Shown here: positions 1 through 11,109 of the stretch, in pieces
Layout: each line of letters begins with the position of its first letter
Position numbering within the stretch: the stretch's first letter is position 1
Origin: Eustoma russellianum
Taxonomy: Eukaryota > Streptophyta > Magnoliopsida > Gentianales > Gentianaceae
DNA: 64,000 nt
Assembly (NCBI GenBank): GCA_036186865.1
Contig: AP025043.1
Span: 31,927,236-31,991,235, forward strand
Direction of reading: 5' to 3'
Made by a program: the position numbers and the translations under genes
Notes under the pieces: generated by a model
Told to the model about the DNA's origin: nothing
Seen by the model: only the letters and a program-made list of their open reading frames with translations
Database searches by the model: none

Positions 1-1272
1 AGTAAGGCAATTGAGAAACATCGCTATTGTCGAGAATCCCTCGACAAACTTCCTATAATAACTAGCTAGACCCAAGAAATGCCGACTTCGGTGTCATTCG
101 TAGATCTAGACCACTTGGTAGTAAGTTCAACTTCCTTCAATCAACAGCAATTCCCTTGAAAGGTTATACCTTCCATCACATAATTCTTAACTGTCACTTG
201 TTTTAATCGATAGTCAATGTTGATGTGAAATTGTAATTTGATCTTGGAGGCTTGGACACAGTATGGAATCTCCAACTATTCTGGTGAACCACAAAGGCGC
301 TTAACAAATCCCTTTGCCACAAAAGAGGGGTTCACGCCGCTATCAAGAGTACATTGGTGAATATCTTGTTCACTAAAATTGTACCTCATACCACATCGGC
401 GACTTCCAAATATCCATGGCAATCATGACATTGACGCGGACATTCGTCCTCAGCTACTGAGCGACTTCTCCCAGAGCATTCTTTCTCATCTCTGAGCAAT
501 CTCGAATAAGGTTTCCCACCTGTCTGCATCGATAACATGCTCTTTCCAACTTCCTACATTCGCCGACATGACCCTTATTGAAGTGCGGCGAACTCTTTTA
601 ACCTGCTGTACAACTAAATTCTGTTGTGGGTGTTTATGAAATTTTCTCAACCGAGCTTCTCTTCAGACCTTGATCCAACGTCCTGGCCTGCCACCAACTC
701 AAATCTCTTCTCTTAACCTCTTACCTTTGTCAGAGTATCCTGCATCAACCTTTCTTGCCGCCACTCTGCTGAAATCACTCTTGACGTGAAAACATGCATC
801 CATCATGTCCTCGTATGTTCTCATCCATGCGTTTACAATTGCTGACTGCATTCTTGAGTCCAAACCTCGTTCGAACTTTGCCATCTTTAAGCGATTATCA
901 GGCATAATCGCAGGAGCGAACTTATCCAAAGCATGGACATGGTCGGCATACTCCGACATTATCACCTGACTCTGTTTTAAGGCCCGTCGAACGCCCTTAT
1001 CTTGTCTAAGATCGCTGTCTTGGGCACGTAATTTTTCAGAAAGGCATCACAAAGTTGTATCCAAGAGATCAATGGGGTCTGACAATTTAAATTATTATAT
1101 AAATTTAAATGATATACGCGCTCGCACACACCCAACCCAGATCATACTTAGACTCTAGAAAATCATCACTTATACCTAAGGATCAAACTTAAGGGAAAAT
1201 CACGTCTTAATTTTCTATAAGATCATGAACCTAAGTTTCCGAGATACATCTGAAGCCTAGGCTCTGATACCA
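1..1272 (-). pseudogene. Gypsy element 1, internal remnant (gag/protease/late RT fragments)
   Basis: Left-pointing decayed interior of a Ty3/gypsy element whose 5' LTR follows at 1275. Reading leftward from the primer site, a short leader runs directly into mid-gag (clearest at 699-965, the retrotransposon gag helical domain), then a zinc-knuckle remnant near 480-560, protease remnants near 240-430, and at 1-200 late RT sequence matching the part just before the RNase H domain in gypsy element 3. Gag N-terminus, part of protease and the RT core are missing at the same joints as in the copies at 31670-34892 and 37867-40219. Many stops; it cannot encode a working protein. The element continues to the left of the window. 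Assignment to the gypsy family is firm by similarity to element 3. Confidence 0.85.
1260..1272 (-). other. Primer binding site, gypsy element 1
   Basis: Minus strand reads TGGTATCAGAGCC, complementary to the 3' end of plant initiator methionine tRNA. It lies two bases inside the LTR end at 1275, the standard spacing for minus-strand priming. Confidence 0.9.
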
Positions 1273-1543
1273 CCTGTAGCGCCCCAGCCCGACACTGTCA
1301 TCGGAACCAATGCACCCGCCGTAGTCTACTATGAGAACTACGAAGCGTCAAAGCGGATCAAGCACACATCATCTATGACGTAAGATAAATCAGCGGAAAC
1401 GTCATAAAATTTAAAACTTCATCGTCAATAATACAACTAGAAAATGCAGCGGAAATAAAAGGTGTTTGTTCATCTAGCTATTATAAGTTCCAGAACAACA
1501 TTATAACAATGGGTTTCCAAACTTAAAGAGAATAGTCCAGCAT

Positions 1544-1621
1544 CTATCTATTCCCATGACCGTCATCCCATTGAGCCCACTCGCCATCGTCTTCGATAAA
1601 TATCAACTCATATTCAAGCTC
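1544..1621 (-). other. Short acidic reading frame near the LTR end, copy 1
   Basis: Minus-strand frame of 25 codons plus stop beginning just after a polypyrimidine-CAG acceptor-like site at about 1623. It contains the core FIEDDGEWAQWDD and ends GHGNR then TAG. The same frame occurs in both LTRs of gypsy element 3 and, as a related form with an ATG, at 31337-31390 and 37533-37586. There is no ATG in this copy, so translation is unproven; it is listed because differences between copies fall mostly at synonymous positions. Confidence 0.4.
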
Positions 1622-2087
1622 ACCTGAAAGGGAATAGAGTAACCGTTCTTAGCGAAATTATCGCCAGCAAGTAACCCGTCTATACACCTTACGGAATCAC
1701 ACACGACGAGTCACCAGTGTATAAATCATTGCCCAAAATATAGGTGCTCGGGTTAACAAATAGCATCTCCATAATAATTTCTCAAAACAGATAAAGCACA
1801 TATATGGTATACGGGTAAGAGAACAAGCATGTATTAAAACAACATATCACATAAGCAAGTCATAAACTAACCACGTTTCTTGCATATCAAGTCTTATGCT
1901 TCGTGTATCATGATGCATGTACTTCTTTAAAATCACACACAACACCCATGCATATGTCTTCTTTCATAAACATGCCATGCATGTCATTTCACAAAACATT
2001 TCATCACTTTACATATCATATTCTTCGCGTAGCAGAACTTTATACCCTGTGGGTGATCAGTCCACAGCAAACAGAACTTTATATCCC

Positions 2088-2390
2088 GTGCTGAAAGGTC
2101 CACGACCCCATAACATATAACTTTATAACCCCGTGCTGAAAGGTCCACGGCCCCATTACATATATCATATATCCGTGCTGAAAGGTCCACGGTCCCATTA
2201 CATATATCATATATCCGTGCTGAAAGGTCCACGACCCCATTACATATATCATATATCCGTGCTGAAAGGTCCACGACCCCATAAAATAACTTTATTTTCC
2301 GTGCTGATAGGTCCACGGCCCCATAAAATAACTTTATTTTCCGTGCTGATAGGTCCACGGCCCCATAAAATACTTTATACCCTGCTGTTG
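2088..2390 (-). repeat. 42-bp minisatellite in type A LTR, seven units
   Basis: Seven tandem units, mostly 42 bp, each opening CCGTGCTGAAAGGTCCACGG on the plus strand, followed by an AT-rich part in two versions (ATTACATATATC or ATAAAATAACTT). As the period is a multiple of three, it produces long repetitive reading frames on both strands, which are artefacts. Copy number differs between LTRs: seven here, five at 36835-37075, four in each LTR of element 3. Confidence 0.93.
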
Positions 2391-2679
2391 ATTCACAGAT
2401 CACGCTTTTATACCCTGCTTTCGCAGGCGTGACTTTTATGCCCTGCGATCAACCAGCAGCCATCTTGTCTTTTGAAAACTTCAAACTTTTCTTGTAAACA
2501 CATGTTCTTTCGCAAAGTAATTCTCAAATCAAATGCAAGTGCCCATGTCATGATGCAGAATGCTCATGTAACATCATATCAAACGTGTAAACATGCACAC
2601 ACACTTTACATATCAAGTACAAAGTCCTGAAACTCTATCACATTCTGCTCGTACCATTCCATGTCCCTTCGTATTACGA

Positions 2680-2945
2680 AATCATCTCGAGTTCACACTT
2701 AACCTTGCTCGTTCATACTTCCTCAAACACACCCTTTTCGTACCATTTTGTGCTCTTTCATATTGCTAACTCACTTTGGATTCATACCTAACTTTACTCA
2801 TTCACACTTAACGTTTACAACTCAAATACACCTCATTCATACCACTTCATGCCTTTTCGTATCACGAATCCACTTCGAATTCATACTTAACCCTACTCAT
2901 TCACACTTAAAGTTTACAACTCTAGCACACTTTCAAAACGCTTTG
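2680..2945 (-). repeat. Roughly 100-bp imperfect tandem repeat in LTR
   Basis: Two to three imperfect units sharing ACTCATTCACACTTAA, GTTTACAACTC and a TTTCGTATnACGAA block. A related run occurs in reverse at 36400-36580, but it is largely lost in the LTRs of gypsy element 3. Confidence 0.7.
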
Positions 2946-3224
2946 TAATTTATGAGCAATGGAAGATAATAAAGGTATCTCACACACACATCTTACATAT
3001 CAAGTATACGGTCTTGCACCTCAAACACTCCCTGTTTGTATCTTTCCAAGTCCGTTCGTCTCACTAATTCACTTAGGATTCAATCTTATTCTTACTTAGT
3101 CAATCTTACCATCCATTCCTCAATTACACCTCAAATACCCTTGCATTTTATGTTCAAAGGAAGTGTATAAAGTTGCTACACTTATATAGGGTGCCTAAAG
3201 GGTCAAAAAAGACTTCCAGTATAC

Positions 3225-3620
3225 TTGGAACGCCACATGAGGCGCCTAAAGTGACATAAAGCGCATATACTAGGCGTTCGAAGTGTTCAGGGATGTGCCG
3301 TAGACATTGAACGCCTACATGAAGCGCCTAATGTGACATTGAACGCTACATTAGGCACCTAATGTGACATAGAGCGCCTAATGTAGGTGTTCGAAGTGTT
3401 CGGGGATGATTCAGGACACATTGAACGCTACATTAGGCGCCTAATGTGACATAGAGCGCCTAATGTAGGAGTTCGAAGTGTTCTGACGGTTCTAAACTGC
3501 AGTTTTTCTGTACGGGAAAGCTTCAGGACACATTGAACGCTACATTAGGCGCCTAATGTGACTTGAAGCGCCTAATGTAGGCATTCGAAGTGTTCTGACG
3601 ATGCCAAACTGCAGTTTTTC
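3225..3620 (-). repeat. Palindromic hairpin array in type A LTR
   Basis: Four imperfect units built from GAACGC(C)TACATTAGGCGC and its inverse GCGCCTAATGTAGGCGTTC, separated by about 15 nt, so each can fold into an 18- to 19-bp hairpin. Inside is the perfect 18-bp palindrome ACATTAGGCGCCTAATGT. The array ends with CTGCAG-TTTTT-CTGCAG. It is also present at 35838-36105, 47020-47395 and 54668-55035. Confidence 0.9.
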
Positions 3621-4344
3621 TGCAGTAACTTCCTCCCATCATCCTCCTCCTTCAAACCCTTTCATGTTTAACCTCTCAAGATCCATCTTACCATCTAGAT
3701 TCATCACACTTAACACACATCTAATCATGAATTGATGCTTAGTTATGTCTAACAATATCCCCTCTTAACCTTCAATCATTCACAACCTTCAAAAGATATC
3801 ATCAACATTCCCAACACAACAAGTCTACAACAATGCCATCACTCATCCTTCAATTCCCTGCCCTTACTCCCAAACGTCTAAGTGTAGACAATCAACATGA
3901 GAATAGAACAAGACAATAAGAACATCAAATATACACTTTCATGGGCATGCTTGACAAACAACAAAGCACCACATAACTATTTTCAGAAATATGGCCCAAA
4001 GAACAAGACTTTATGCAACTAGCAACAACAATTACATATAGTAAAGCATTTAACATAGACAAGTCAAAACTACTAATGTGTGATCCAAGTTTTCTCTTTG
4101 TAAGAACATAGGGCCTAATGTATCAAAATTTGCGTAAAGCGTATAGAAAGATTACTTGCCTTTGTTTCTAGTTAAGCTTACGGATTTACTGCAGAATTTC
4201 GGTAAAGATTGCACTTAGATTGACCTTCTTTCTTCCCTTTTTTCCTGCTTCTCTTCTTTATCTTCCTCTCCTTTTCTCCTTCTCTTTTCACCTGTGGTTT
4301 CTCTCCCCTTTTTGCACTGTTTAACCGTCCCCCCTTAGGTGAAT

Positions 4345-4377
4345 GGGGAGTTATACCAAAGTGTGGTGTAACTCCCC
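4345..4377 (-). other. Conserved U3 hairpin, copy 1
   Basis: GGGGAGTTATACCA and TGGTGTAACTCCCC form a 14-bp stem with one G-T wobble and a 5-nt loop, about 185 bp from the LTR start. Equivalent inverted repeats lie at 35087-35117, 48098-48130 and 55735-55773. A TATA-like GTATAAC sits in one arm, so this may mark the core promoter. Confidence 0.6.
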
Positions 4378-4560
4378 TATCTTTAGTAGGGGCTTTTTAT
4401 GTAATTACCCTTAATTACCTCTAATTCTACTTCTAACCCCTTTTCTTATTTTTCCTATATTTTAAGTAACTAATTAACACATCCTACATCATTACCTAAA
4501 TTGCATTTAAGGTTGACCTAACGTATTGAAAGTCGTGCTTAAAAGTCACGGGGTATGACA

Positions 4561-5308
4561 CCTTTCTCCGTATTCACAAAACACAAAAACACCTTGATAC
4601 AATGGTTACTGGAGTTAAACATCAACTCCACCCTTTTACAAATCAAACAAACAAACAAAACAACACAAACACCACCACCGATCGAATGAAGGCTTGATCA
4701 CACATTGATCAAACTTTTACACGAGATGAACGTATGTGGGTGGTTTACAGAAAGCCTATATGGTATATGGCAGATATGTATGATAGGCTTAAGGCTAAGA
4801 GCAAGAGAAAAGAATGGGAGAAGAAGAGAGTAGTCTTGCTTTGAACTTGTAAGAATATGAACTTTGCTTAGCCTTGCCTTGCACCATCTTGCCCCTTTTT
4901 ATAGTGTTGTTGCATCCCCCCAGGGTATTTTTTCTTCCTTGAGAATTGTATTGAATACCCTTGGAAGATTTCTTTTGTATAGATGATGACACAACCTTGC
5001 TTACTTGGTGCAACACGATTGGACGACTGACTTGTCTTTGCCTAGTTGTCACTTCTTGATAGGCCATCTTTAATCCACCTTGGCTCTCCTTAAATGAGCT
5101 AGAATTTCTTCTTAAAAATCTAACACGTGCTTAAAATAAAGGTGAATAACTTCCATATAATCATGATATAATCCCTCTTTAATTTTGGAATAAAATTGAA
5201 GACAATAAGCACCAAAAAATTGGCCAGAATTTTTCATGTGCTGAAATTTCAGCATGTGTTGTATTTTGATTTATTTCCTTGTATGTCGCCCTCTTTAATG
5301 TCACCAAT
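4561..5308 (-). repeat. SIRE-1 copia 3' LTR, distal fragment
   Basis: Matches, in the same minus orientation, the SIRE-1 5' LTR around 29010-29610 and, inverted, the plus-strand LTRs near 41190-41990 and 44550-45360. It is the downstream part (TATA box and beyond) of the 3' LTR whose upstream part is at 22016-23000. LTR-B separates the two, and gypsy element 1 abuts at 4560. About 240 bp of LTR that should lie between the two pieces is missing. Confidence 0.82.
4895..4903 (-). promoter_or_regulatory. Copia LTR TATA box
   Basis: Minus strand TATAAAAAG, at the same place in four copies of this LTR (also 29204-29212, 41650-41658, 45018-45026), followed by a GGGGCAAG-type segment and the start of a conserved leader. 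Confidence 0.65.
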
Positions 5309-5789
5309 CCACTCTACCTTGTTCCTTGTAGTCTCTGGGAGAAAAAATAGTGAGTGAGTGACAAAGTCACCAGCAAGTATACTATAAATAATCGAGGATT
5401 AAATGGAAAGTACATACAAGAACCGAACCCCAAAAAATTCTGTATAGAAACATACCTGACCTCCATCCAATAACCGTTAGTGATCAACACTTAATGCGTT
5501 AAGATCATAACTTAGGCAAGATCGTTACTTAATAAGAACATAACAATAAAAGACCGCAACTTGCATAAGTTCATAACATATCAAGGTTCATTACTTGATA
5601 AGATCATAACCTAGGAACTACCAAGTTATAACTACTTATTCTAAGTATCATGTGTCACTACACGATGACTCAATAAATGTGACATGCATACATATGTACG
5701 TGCAATGCATCATGATAAAATTGAGGATATGATCTTTCGGCTTTTCTTTCAAAACACCATCGTCAAGAAAACAATAGAGTGTTCAGATT

Positions 5790-5990
5790 TATCTTCCAGG
5801 ATCTGAGGCGGTCACGTCTCCCCTTCGAATCTATTATTCCCGGATTCGGAACAGTAACGTCATCACTTATCGGGTCTATTCTCTCCGGGCCCGAATAGTC
5901 CATATCAGGTCTATTCTCTCTGGGCCTGAACGGTCCATGTCATTAGATCAATTAACCCCGGATCTGGGCGGGTCCTTACTGGCCAGGAAA
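5790..5990 (-). repeat. LTR-B minisatellite, short version
   Basis: Four degenerate units of about 40-50 bp built around a TCTATTnTCyCCGGrycnGAA or ATCAATTAACCCCGGATC motif. The inverted copy at 63290-63640 has more, better preserved units. Confidence 0.75.
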
Positions 5991-6799
5991 CATACACACG
6001 GGGTACAGGTGGGAAGCGTTCTTTTAAAAAACAGAATCTTTCTTTAAAAATGCTTTTCATCTTTCTTTTGCATAAAAATCAGTTCCATAAATCATGTAAA
6101 TAACGATGATGCAATGGATGACATGTACTATGCAACTCATGCTATAATGCAACATGTATACACATACGTACAACTCATTCCTTGTACTGGAAAAATTTCC
6201 AGCATTATCAATCCATACACTCAGGCTTAGTTCCAATATGATTAGGCCCGCTATCATGAATGCTTGTCATACATATGCATAAAAATGCCCTATCTGTTCA
6301 TATTAAAATTATTGTGATGATACAACATGTGTAAGACACTTAATCTAATTAATTACGAAACAAGGCTGCTGAATTTCGGCAACACAGCGCCCCTTTCTTT
6401 TTGTCTTTCGTGTAAGCCCATTTAACCACTTTTAATTTGGGCCGTCTTTAGGAAACTATTATCAACATTCCATCAATTGGTGATTGTAAGCTCAAGTTGT
6501 ATAACTAGACTAAGTCCATTCGAATAAGGCCCTATAATAAGTTCATCAATTCTGCTCAAAATTTTAGATTAATGATGCTCACTTAATTATGGTGTTTACC
6601 TTCCGATTATTCATTCTAAGGTAAGTGGTTTATGTAAAAAGGTTCACATATGTCTTAAGTAGTTGACATAAAAATTTCGCGAATTTAAAATATCGTTAGG
6701 GGCATCATTTATTCTTTTCCCCAAAACCGTTACATGCTGGATTCTGGAATGACTTATTTTACTACGATTTTTAGTGTGACCACACCGTAAGTCCTTTTT

Positions 6800-7135
6800 T
6801 AAAAATTCCAGCTCTCACGCTTAGTAAACACATAGGACTAGTATCCTGCCAAAAAAGCATCCCAATTGCATATTCCTAAGGTCCATTTCCGGTCACATAT
6901 TATGTCATATAAAATCTGTTTAGTCCAGTAATTTTCCAGCATGACCAGTTTTAATAAACATTTCATTAAAAATAATCCGTAACTCATTTTAACAAAATTC
7001 CAACTCTCATACTTAATATACACATAGGGCTAGTGTCATACAAAAAATCAACTAAATTGAAGGTCCCTAAGATCTCTTTTGGGTCTCACAAAACGATCTA
7101 AAATCTGCCCTACTCTAGTAAATTTCATAGTTTGT
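6800..7135 (-). repeat. Tandem duplication of about 190 bp inside LTR-B
   Basis: AAAATTCCAGCTCTCACGCT at about 6803 recurs as AAAATTCCAACTCTCATACT at about 6992. The following ACACATAGGrCTAGT, TCCTAAG or TCCCTAAG and TCTAGTAAnTTTC elements stay in order. Confidence 0.75.
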
Positions 7136-8549
7136 CACATTTCATTCCTAAATGGCCCTAACTTGCGTTGTTCGACATAAACACTTTATTAAGCTCCAAC
7201 TCACCCTTTCTGTGGGGAATTTATAGATTCAACATGTTACAAAACATCATACACAAATCTTACAAAGCAGCTTGTATACCACACACATCATTCTTTGGCC
7301 ATGCATATCATATTTCCACTAAAACAAAACTCACCACAATTTGGTGCACACACACACCCTAACCCCCAAAACAGCCCTTTTGATGTCCATGCAAGGCAAA
7401 ATCACATCTCCACATATAACATACTAATCTTAACACACAAAAAGCATAAATCTTCTTCACATCTTACCCTATAACTTATCACTTCTTAAAAACTACCCTT
7501 ATTTCTTTTACCTCCTACCAACCGTATTCCCCATCCATGGAAAAGAATGGATATTTAGCATGTTCATCATGGATTTATCACATAATAGTTCTTAAAATGA
7601 ACAAAGAATCCACCTTTAAGCAAAAACTCACACATACACGACACTTAACCCCCAGGCCGAAGGTTTTATGCATCAAGATTAGCATTTCACATCTAAGATT
7701 GAATCTTAATGTTATCTAGTGATTCATGCAAGCACTTTCACATTCAAGCCACAATAAGTATAGTGTACTTGCCTTCATAGTCCTTGGATCTTTTTTGTTG
7801 GCATGAGGAGTACTTACTCCCTCTCACCTTTTCCTATTACATATGATTTATGGGGGTAGTTGTTAGCCATTTCTTAATTTATATAATACAACTAAGTTAA
7901 GGGATAGAGGATCTTACCATTTGCATCTTGGATGGATTGAGGGGAATCTACTCTTGCTAAGACACCCCCTTTTGTTTGGTGTCTTGAAGCATTCACCTAG
8001 AGCCGTGATGTTCACGGTTTTGTCAAAGAAGGAGATGCCATATGAACTTCATCCTTTAAGGTGTAACTTACTAAAGGTTGTGGATGGTGGTCTTACCTAG
8101 ACAAGCCTTGAGGTTGGAGGGTTCTTGGACCTTCTTTGGCTCACCTTCCCGCCGGATCCCTTGAGAGAAGAGGAAGAAATGCTTCTTGTTTTATGAAATA
8201 GTCTCTTGACATCCCTCATTTAAGTGGATAGGAGAAAAGGTTTCTTGTAACAAAAAGAAAAGTGGGAATTAACTCCTCCTTGGTTATGCAACCGGCGGCT
8301 ATTAATCATGGGGGGAGGAAGGGTGCATCTTTAAGGGTAATCTCACTTAATTATCCACCTATACCATGCTTTTGGGGTTCTTAATTGTCTTGAACTCAAC
8401 TACTTACTCCCACAATTTCTTGGCCGAAATATATGTATATACTCCATATATGTGTGTATTTTCTCAATAACACATATATAGTTTTCATAATTCATAAATT
8501 GATTCCATTGTTTCCTCTGTCTTGATCGGCTCACGACTCGGCGATCACC

Positions 8550-9787
8550 ATGGCTTCACCCGCGCCGACATTCGCAGATATTGTCGCCGGTTCTTCTTCG
8601 GCTCAAGCCATCAGCATTTCGCCCAAAAACTGTTTCTCGGTATAAAGGTATTCCTTTAATCTCGTTTTCAGATTCGGAAATTGATGATCTTGCTGCTTCC
8701 ATTCAAATATTCCCTTGTGGGTACTTTTGGTATGGGAGACCTCCGTTGAAGGGTGATTACAGATGTTTTTGAGAAAATCGGTTTTCATCACGATCTTCGC
8801 ATTACTCTAATTGATCAGTCGCATATACTGCTAAATTTTACCAATGAAGCGAATTATCTACGATGCTTTTATCGACGTTCATGGCTTATTTCTGGGTGTC
8901 ATATGCGTATAACAAAATGGACTGTGGATTTTGATCCTTTAACGATGTGCCGATCGTTCCGGTTTGGATAGCCTTGCCTGGACTTCCAATTCATCTTCAA
9001 TCGCAAAGAGGCATTGTTTGAGATAGTTAAGCCCATAGACTGTCCAATCAAACTTGATGTTGCAACAAAAGATGGTCCTGCGACCTTCGGTTGCTCGTGT
9101 ATGTGTGGAAGTTGATGTTTCGAAGGATTTAACCGCCAAAGATCTATCTTCAAGCGAAGGGCCGGTTCATCTTACAAACCATAATTTATGAGACTTGCCT
9201 GTATTTTGTACCACCTGCAGACGGTTAGTCATGCCATTGGGTCATGCCCACCGCCATCAGAGTCGGCCATACCACCGTCCCCCACCACCGCCCCCTCTGC
9301 GGCGACAACCATCTCAGCGCTGGACTCCAGTTAAGAAACGGCCCACTAGACAGCCAAATCTTCCAGAGCCAACTCCGCCATCTTCGGACACACAAGCTCC
9401 TCCGGCCTCCATTACTCCAGCTGCAAGCTCTCGATCCAGCTGCATCTCCTCCCGCAGATCAACAAGCCGAACCAGTGGAGCCTCGGCATGATATTCAGGA
9501 ATCTGCGGAATTAGGACATTCGTCGAATAATGACTTACCAGAGGCAGCTCCTCACGAGATACCATGGTTCCAGCAGAGGTTGCCTGCCGCATCCAGCAGT
9601 TACCTCCTTCGCCTGACACAGACACTTAATCTCTCGACTACAAGATTCCACAGAAGACTTTATACAGGTGGTTCCGCGTAGGAAACGTCGAGCTAAGAAG
9701 GATCTTCCTCCACTGCCTCCATCATCCATTCTTACGCGCAGTGCATCACATGCGATCCAGGGAATGAACTCTAACCTTTTACAATGA
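8550..9787 (+). pseudogene. LINE 1 ORF1 protein (RNA-binding, zinc-knuckle), frameshifted
   Basis: Starts at ATG 8550. Layout by comparison with LINE 2: N-terminal Ala/Ser segment; DUF4283-like domain (YGRPPLK near 8735, then CFYRRSW, SGCHMRI and KWTVDFDP up to about 8940); zinc knuckle near 9205-9250, disrupted here (first CxxC present, then a shift); proline-rich stretch near 9270-9300; basic WTPVKKRP segment near 9325; basic C-terminal PRRKRRAKK segment near 9675. Several single-base shifts break the frame, the first soon after codon 27. Plant LINE ORF1 proteins bind the element RNA. It ends TGA at 9785-9787, overlapping the ORF2 start. Confidence 0.8.
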
Positions 9788-11109
9788 ATGTTATGATATG
9801 GAACATCAGAGGCTTTCGGGCCTCCAAGCCCCGTTTGCATCAATTAATTCATGAGCATAGGTTGAACATACTTATTATTATAGAACCTAAACATACATCA
9901 GACACTATTTCTCGTTATGCTTTGGAGTTCGGTTTTTCTAATTCTTATGCGTCGGCTTCTGAGCGTATTTGGTTTTTCAACTGGCGTAACTCTCACTTTG
10001 AGCTGGTCACAGTGCAGGACGAAGAACAGGTTGTGGCACTTTACTTTGACATATCGGCCTTTACAATATATTTTTGTTTTGTCGGCAGTATATGGCAATC
10101 ATACTCCATCTCTACGTCAATCTTTGTGGTCTTCTTTATGCACTTTCTCTGCGAATTCAACATTGCCTTGGGTTCTCGGTGGTGATTTTAATACATTCCG
10201 ATCTCTATCCGACCACGAAGGTCGTTCGCACCATCTTTAGCTGTTTTACAAGATTTCAATGATTGTATAGAGGCATGTGCTTTGATGTCACCACCTTTTC
10301 ATGGATCTAGATTCACCTGGTCTGATGGTCGTGGTCTCGGTCGGGTCCGCCGGCGTCTTGATTGGTTGTTCCTGAATACTGATTTCCATGATAAATTTGA
10401 AGATATTCAACTTACTCATCTTCCCAGAATTACTTCTGATCATACCCGCTGTTGCTCAAGTGCCGAAATATTACAGCTACATCTCATCGTTCGTTCCGAT
10501 TTTTGGACTCTTGGCTTCTTCATCCAGATTTCTATTCTTATATGCGCGATGCGTGGGCTTCATATCCTACAACAGGTGGTATGCATGGCTTCTACACAAA
10601 GTTATTTAAATTCAAAAAGGATGTGCAACAATGGAATAAAGATATTTTTGGCAATATATTTCTCGAGTTCAGCAGGCTGAAGTTCTCCTTACTCGCGCGG
10701 AAGAACGTTGGGACACTGAACCCACAGAGGCCAATCGGATGGCGTATAATCGTGCTAAGGCAGAGTTCTTGCAGGCTGCTTCTTATGAGATGCATTTTTG
10801 GAAACAAAAGGCGAGAGTTCGATGGTTAAAGGAGGGTGATGCAAATACTCGCTATTATCATACTTTGGTAAAGGGCCGCAGATTACATCTTCGGATTCAA
10901 CAAATACAAAAATCGGATGGTACGATTTGCACAGCCCACGAAGATATCAGCGCAGAAGCTGTGTCTTTTTATACTGCTTTATTTGCACAGGAACCTATTG
11001 TTAACAGTGAGCAAATTATTCGGCACATTCCCATACTAGTCTCTGCAGATGATAACTCTGCTCTAACGCAGCTTCCATTATCAGAGAGATAAAAGATGCA
11101 GTTTGGCAC

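Larger units (their letters stand above)
1275..4560 (-). repeat. 5' LTR of gypsy element 1 (type A LTR, 3286 bp)
   Basis: On the minus strand the LTR begins TGTCATACCCCGTGAC at 4560 and ends GGGGCGCTACA at 1275, giving TG...CA termini. The same LTR type flanks gypsy element 3 (about 2.7 kb) and forms most of the LTR at 34893-37866. It is longer here because its 42-bp minisatellite has seven units and a roughly 100-bp repeat near 2680-2945 is retained. The right flank from 4561 is copia LTR, so this element inserted into SIRE-1. The other LTR lies outside the window. Confidence 0.92.
5327..8499 (-). repeat. LTR-B, 3' segment (R/U5 side)
   Basis: First of three pieces of one minus-strand LTR (5327-8499, 14575-15403, 21465-22015) with termini TGTACCCCGAC at 22015 and GAGACTACA at 5327. 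Its inverted relative fills 60500-64000: the AGGCAAGTACAC block near 7760, the gsGGTTAATTGATC-type minisatellite near 5790-5990 and the GTTCGGTTCTTGTATG block near 5420 all recur there in the same order. With the LINEs removed it is about 4.5 kb. No internal region is attached at either end, so it behaves like a solo LTR. The outer 5-bp flanks do not match, consistent with a later deletion at one edge. It holds no gene. Confidence 0.75.

Noticed and set aside
2088..2390. CRISPR-like regular repeats
   Set aside because: Eukaryotic LTR context, near-identical spacers, no cas genes; it is an LTR minisatellite.
1984..2432. Long repetitive reading frames on both strands over the LTR
   Set aside because: They come from the 42-bp repeat, whose period is a multiple of three, so any stop-free unit gives a long frame on several frames at once. 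No family resemblance.
5322..5326. Target duplication for LTR-B
   Set aside because: TTCCT on the left and ACAAT on the right do not match; a deletion of flanking copia LTR has probably removed one side.
8440..8520. Target site duplication for LINE 1
   Set aside because: Short AT-rich matches exist on both sides, but none long enough to distinguish from chance in this composition.
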